Shown here one piece after another: positions 4,952 to 5,055 of a stretch of 5,055 bases of DNA. This DNA is from Alphaproteobacteria bacterium (GTDB lineage: Bacteria; Pseudomonadota; Alphaproteobacteria; Micropepsales; Micropepsaceae). The DNA is taken from positions 1-5,055 of the forward strand of contig JAEKMB010000182.1 in assembly GCA_019508105.1 (NCBI GenBank), in the 5' to 3' direction. Each line of letters starts with the position of its first letter. Within the stretch, counting starts at the first letter, position 1. The notes under the pieces were generated by a model. That model made no database searches and had not been told where the DNA came from. It worked only from the letters and a program-made list of their open reading frames with translations. A program made the translations under genes and the position numbers.

Positions 4952-5055
4952 GTGGCCAGGGGTGACAGCGATTTTGCCAAGGAAACCGCCCGGGTGGCGG
5001 CTGGGCGCCCAAAGGCCAAGTCCCTGGCCCCCCTGAGGGCGCTGCTGCCCTTCCT
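4952..5055 (+). CDS. Probable ABC exporter (transmembrane-ATPase fusion), N-terminal fragment
   Basis: Thirty-four codons plus two bases are visible before the right edge. Translation from the GTG at 4952 gives a polar start (VARGDSDFAKETARVAAG), then KAKSLAPLRALLPFL at 21-35, which resembles the short cytoplasmic lead into the first transmembrane helix of MsbA-like ABC exporters. Alphaproteobacteria, as I recall, often carry such an exporter next to rpmE, which supports the call. The GTG start is a choice: there is no ATG in frame nearby, AAGG at 4939-4942 lies nine bases upstream, and a second GTG at 4994 is an alternative. No ATPase motif can be seen, because it would lie far downstream. 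Substrate unknown. Confidence 0.55.
   Translation, partial: MARGDSDFAKETARVAAGRPKAKSLAPLRALLPF

Overview
The window reads as ordinary chromosomal core sequence from a GC-rich alphaproteobacterium. Three encoded families, TrcR/DUF1013, DUF1192 and DUF1465, are to my knowledge essentially alphaproteobacterial. The cysteine-free bL31 fits too. I see no transposase, integrase, phage gene, tRNA, rRNA, CRISPR array or plasmid function. I cannot name the genus.

Left to right: (1) 1-1092, minus, the N-terminal two thirds of an acyl-CoA synthetase that runs off the left edge. (2) A 90-base divergent promoter region. (3) 1183-1800, plus, a YqaA/DedA-type inner-membrane protein. (4) 1803-2516, minus, the regulator TrcR (DUF1013), convergent with yqaA and separated from it by only 2 bases. 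(5) 2631-3608, minus, a PIG3-type NAD(P)H quinone oxidoreductase. (6) 3668-3853, plus, a 61-residue DUF1192 coiled-coil protein, divergent from the oxidoreductase. (7) 3989-4471, plus, a DUF1465 protein. (8) A hairpin pair at 4480-4535, the second hairpin being a bidirectional terminator. (9) 4556-4780, minus, rpmE (bL31). (10) A 171-base divergent region with candidate promoters and repeats. (11) 4952-5055, plus, the first 34 codons of a probable ABC exporter that runs off the right edge.

The genes do not form one pathway. The acyl-CoA synthetase activates carboxylic acids, YqaA belongs to a membrane lipid-transport superfamily, and rpmE is ribosomal. The stretch trcR - quinone oxidoreductase - DUF1192 - DUF1465 - rpmE looks like a conserved alphaproteobacterial neighbourhood. 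It holds two small proteins of unknown function next to a putative cell-cycle regulator and is the most worthwhile target here.

I found no convincing evidence of a novel multi-gene system. The hunt yielded modest points: an internally duplicated helix-turn-helix in TrcR, candidate promoters with inverted repeats in their spacers, repeats between rpmE and the ABC gene, and a lysine-rich N-terminal tail on the acyl-CoA synthetase. All promoter calls were made by eye.
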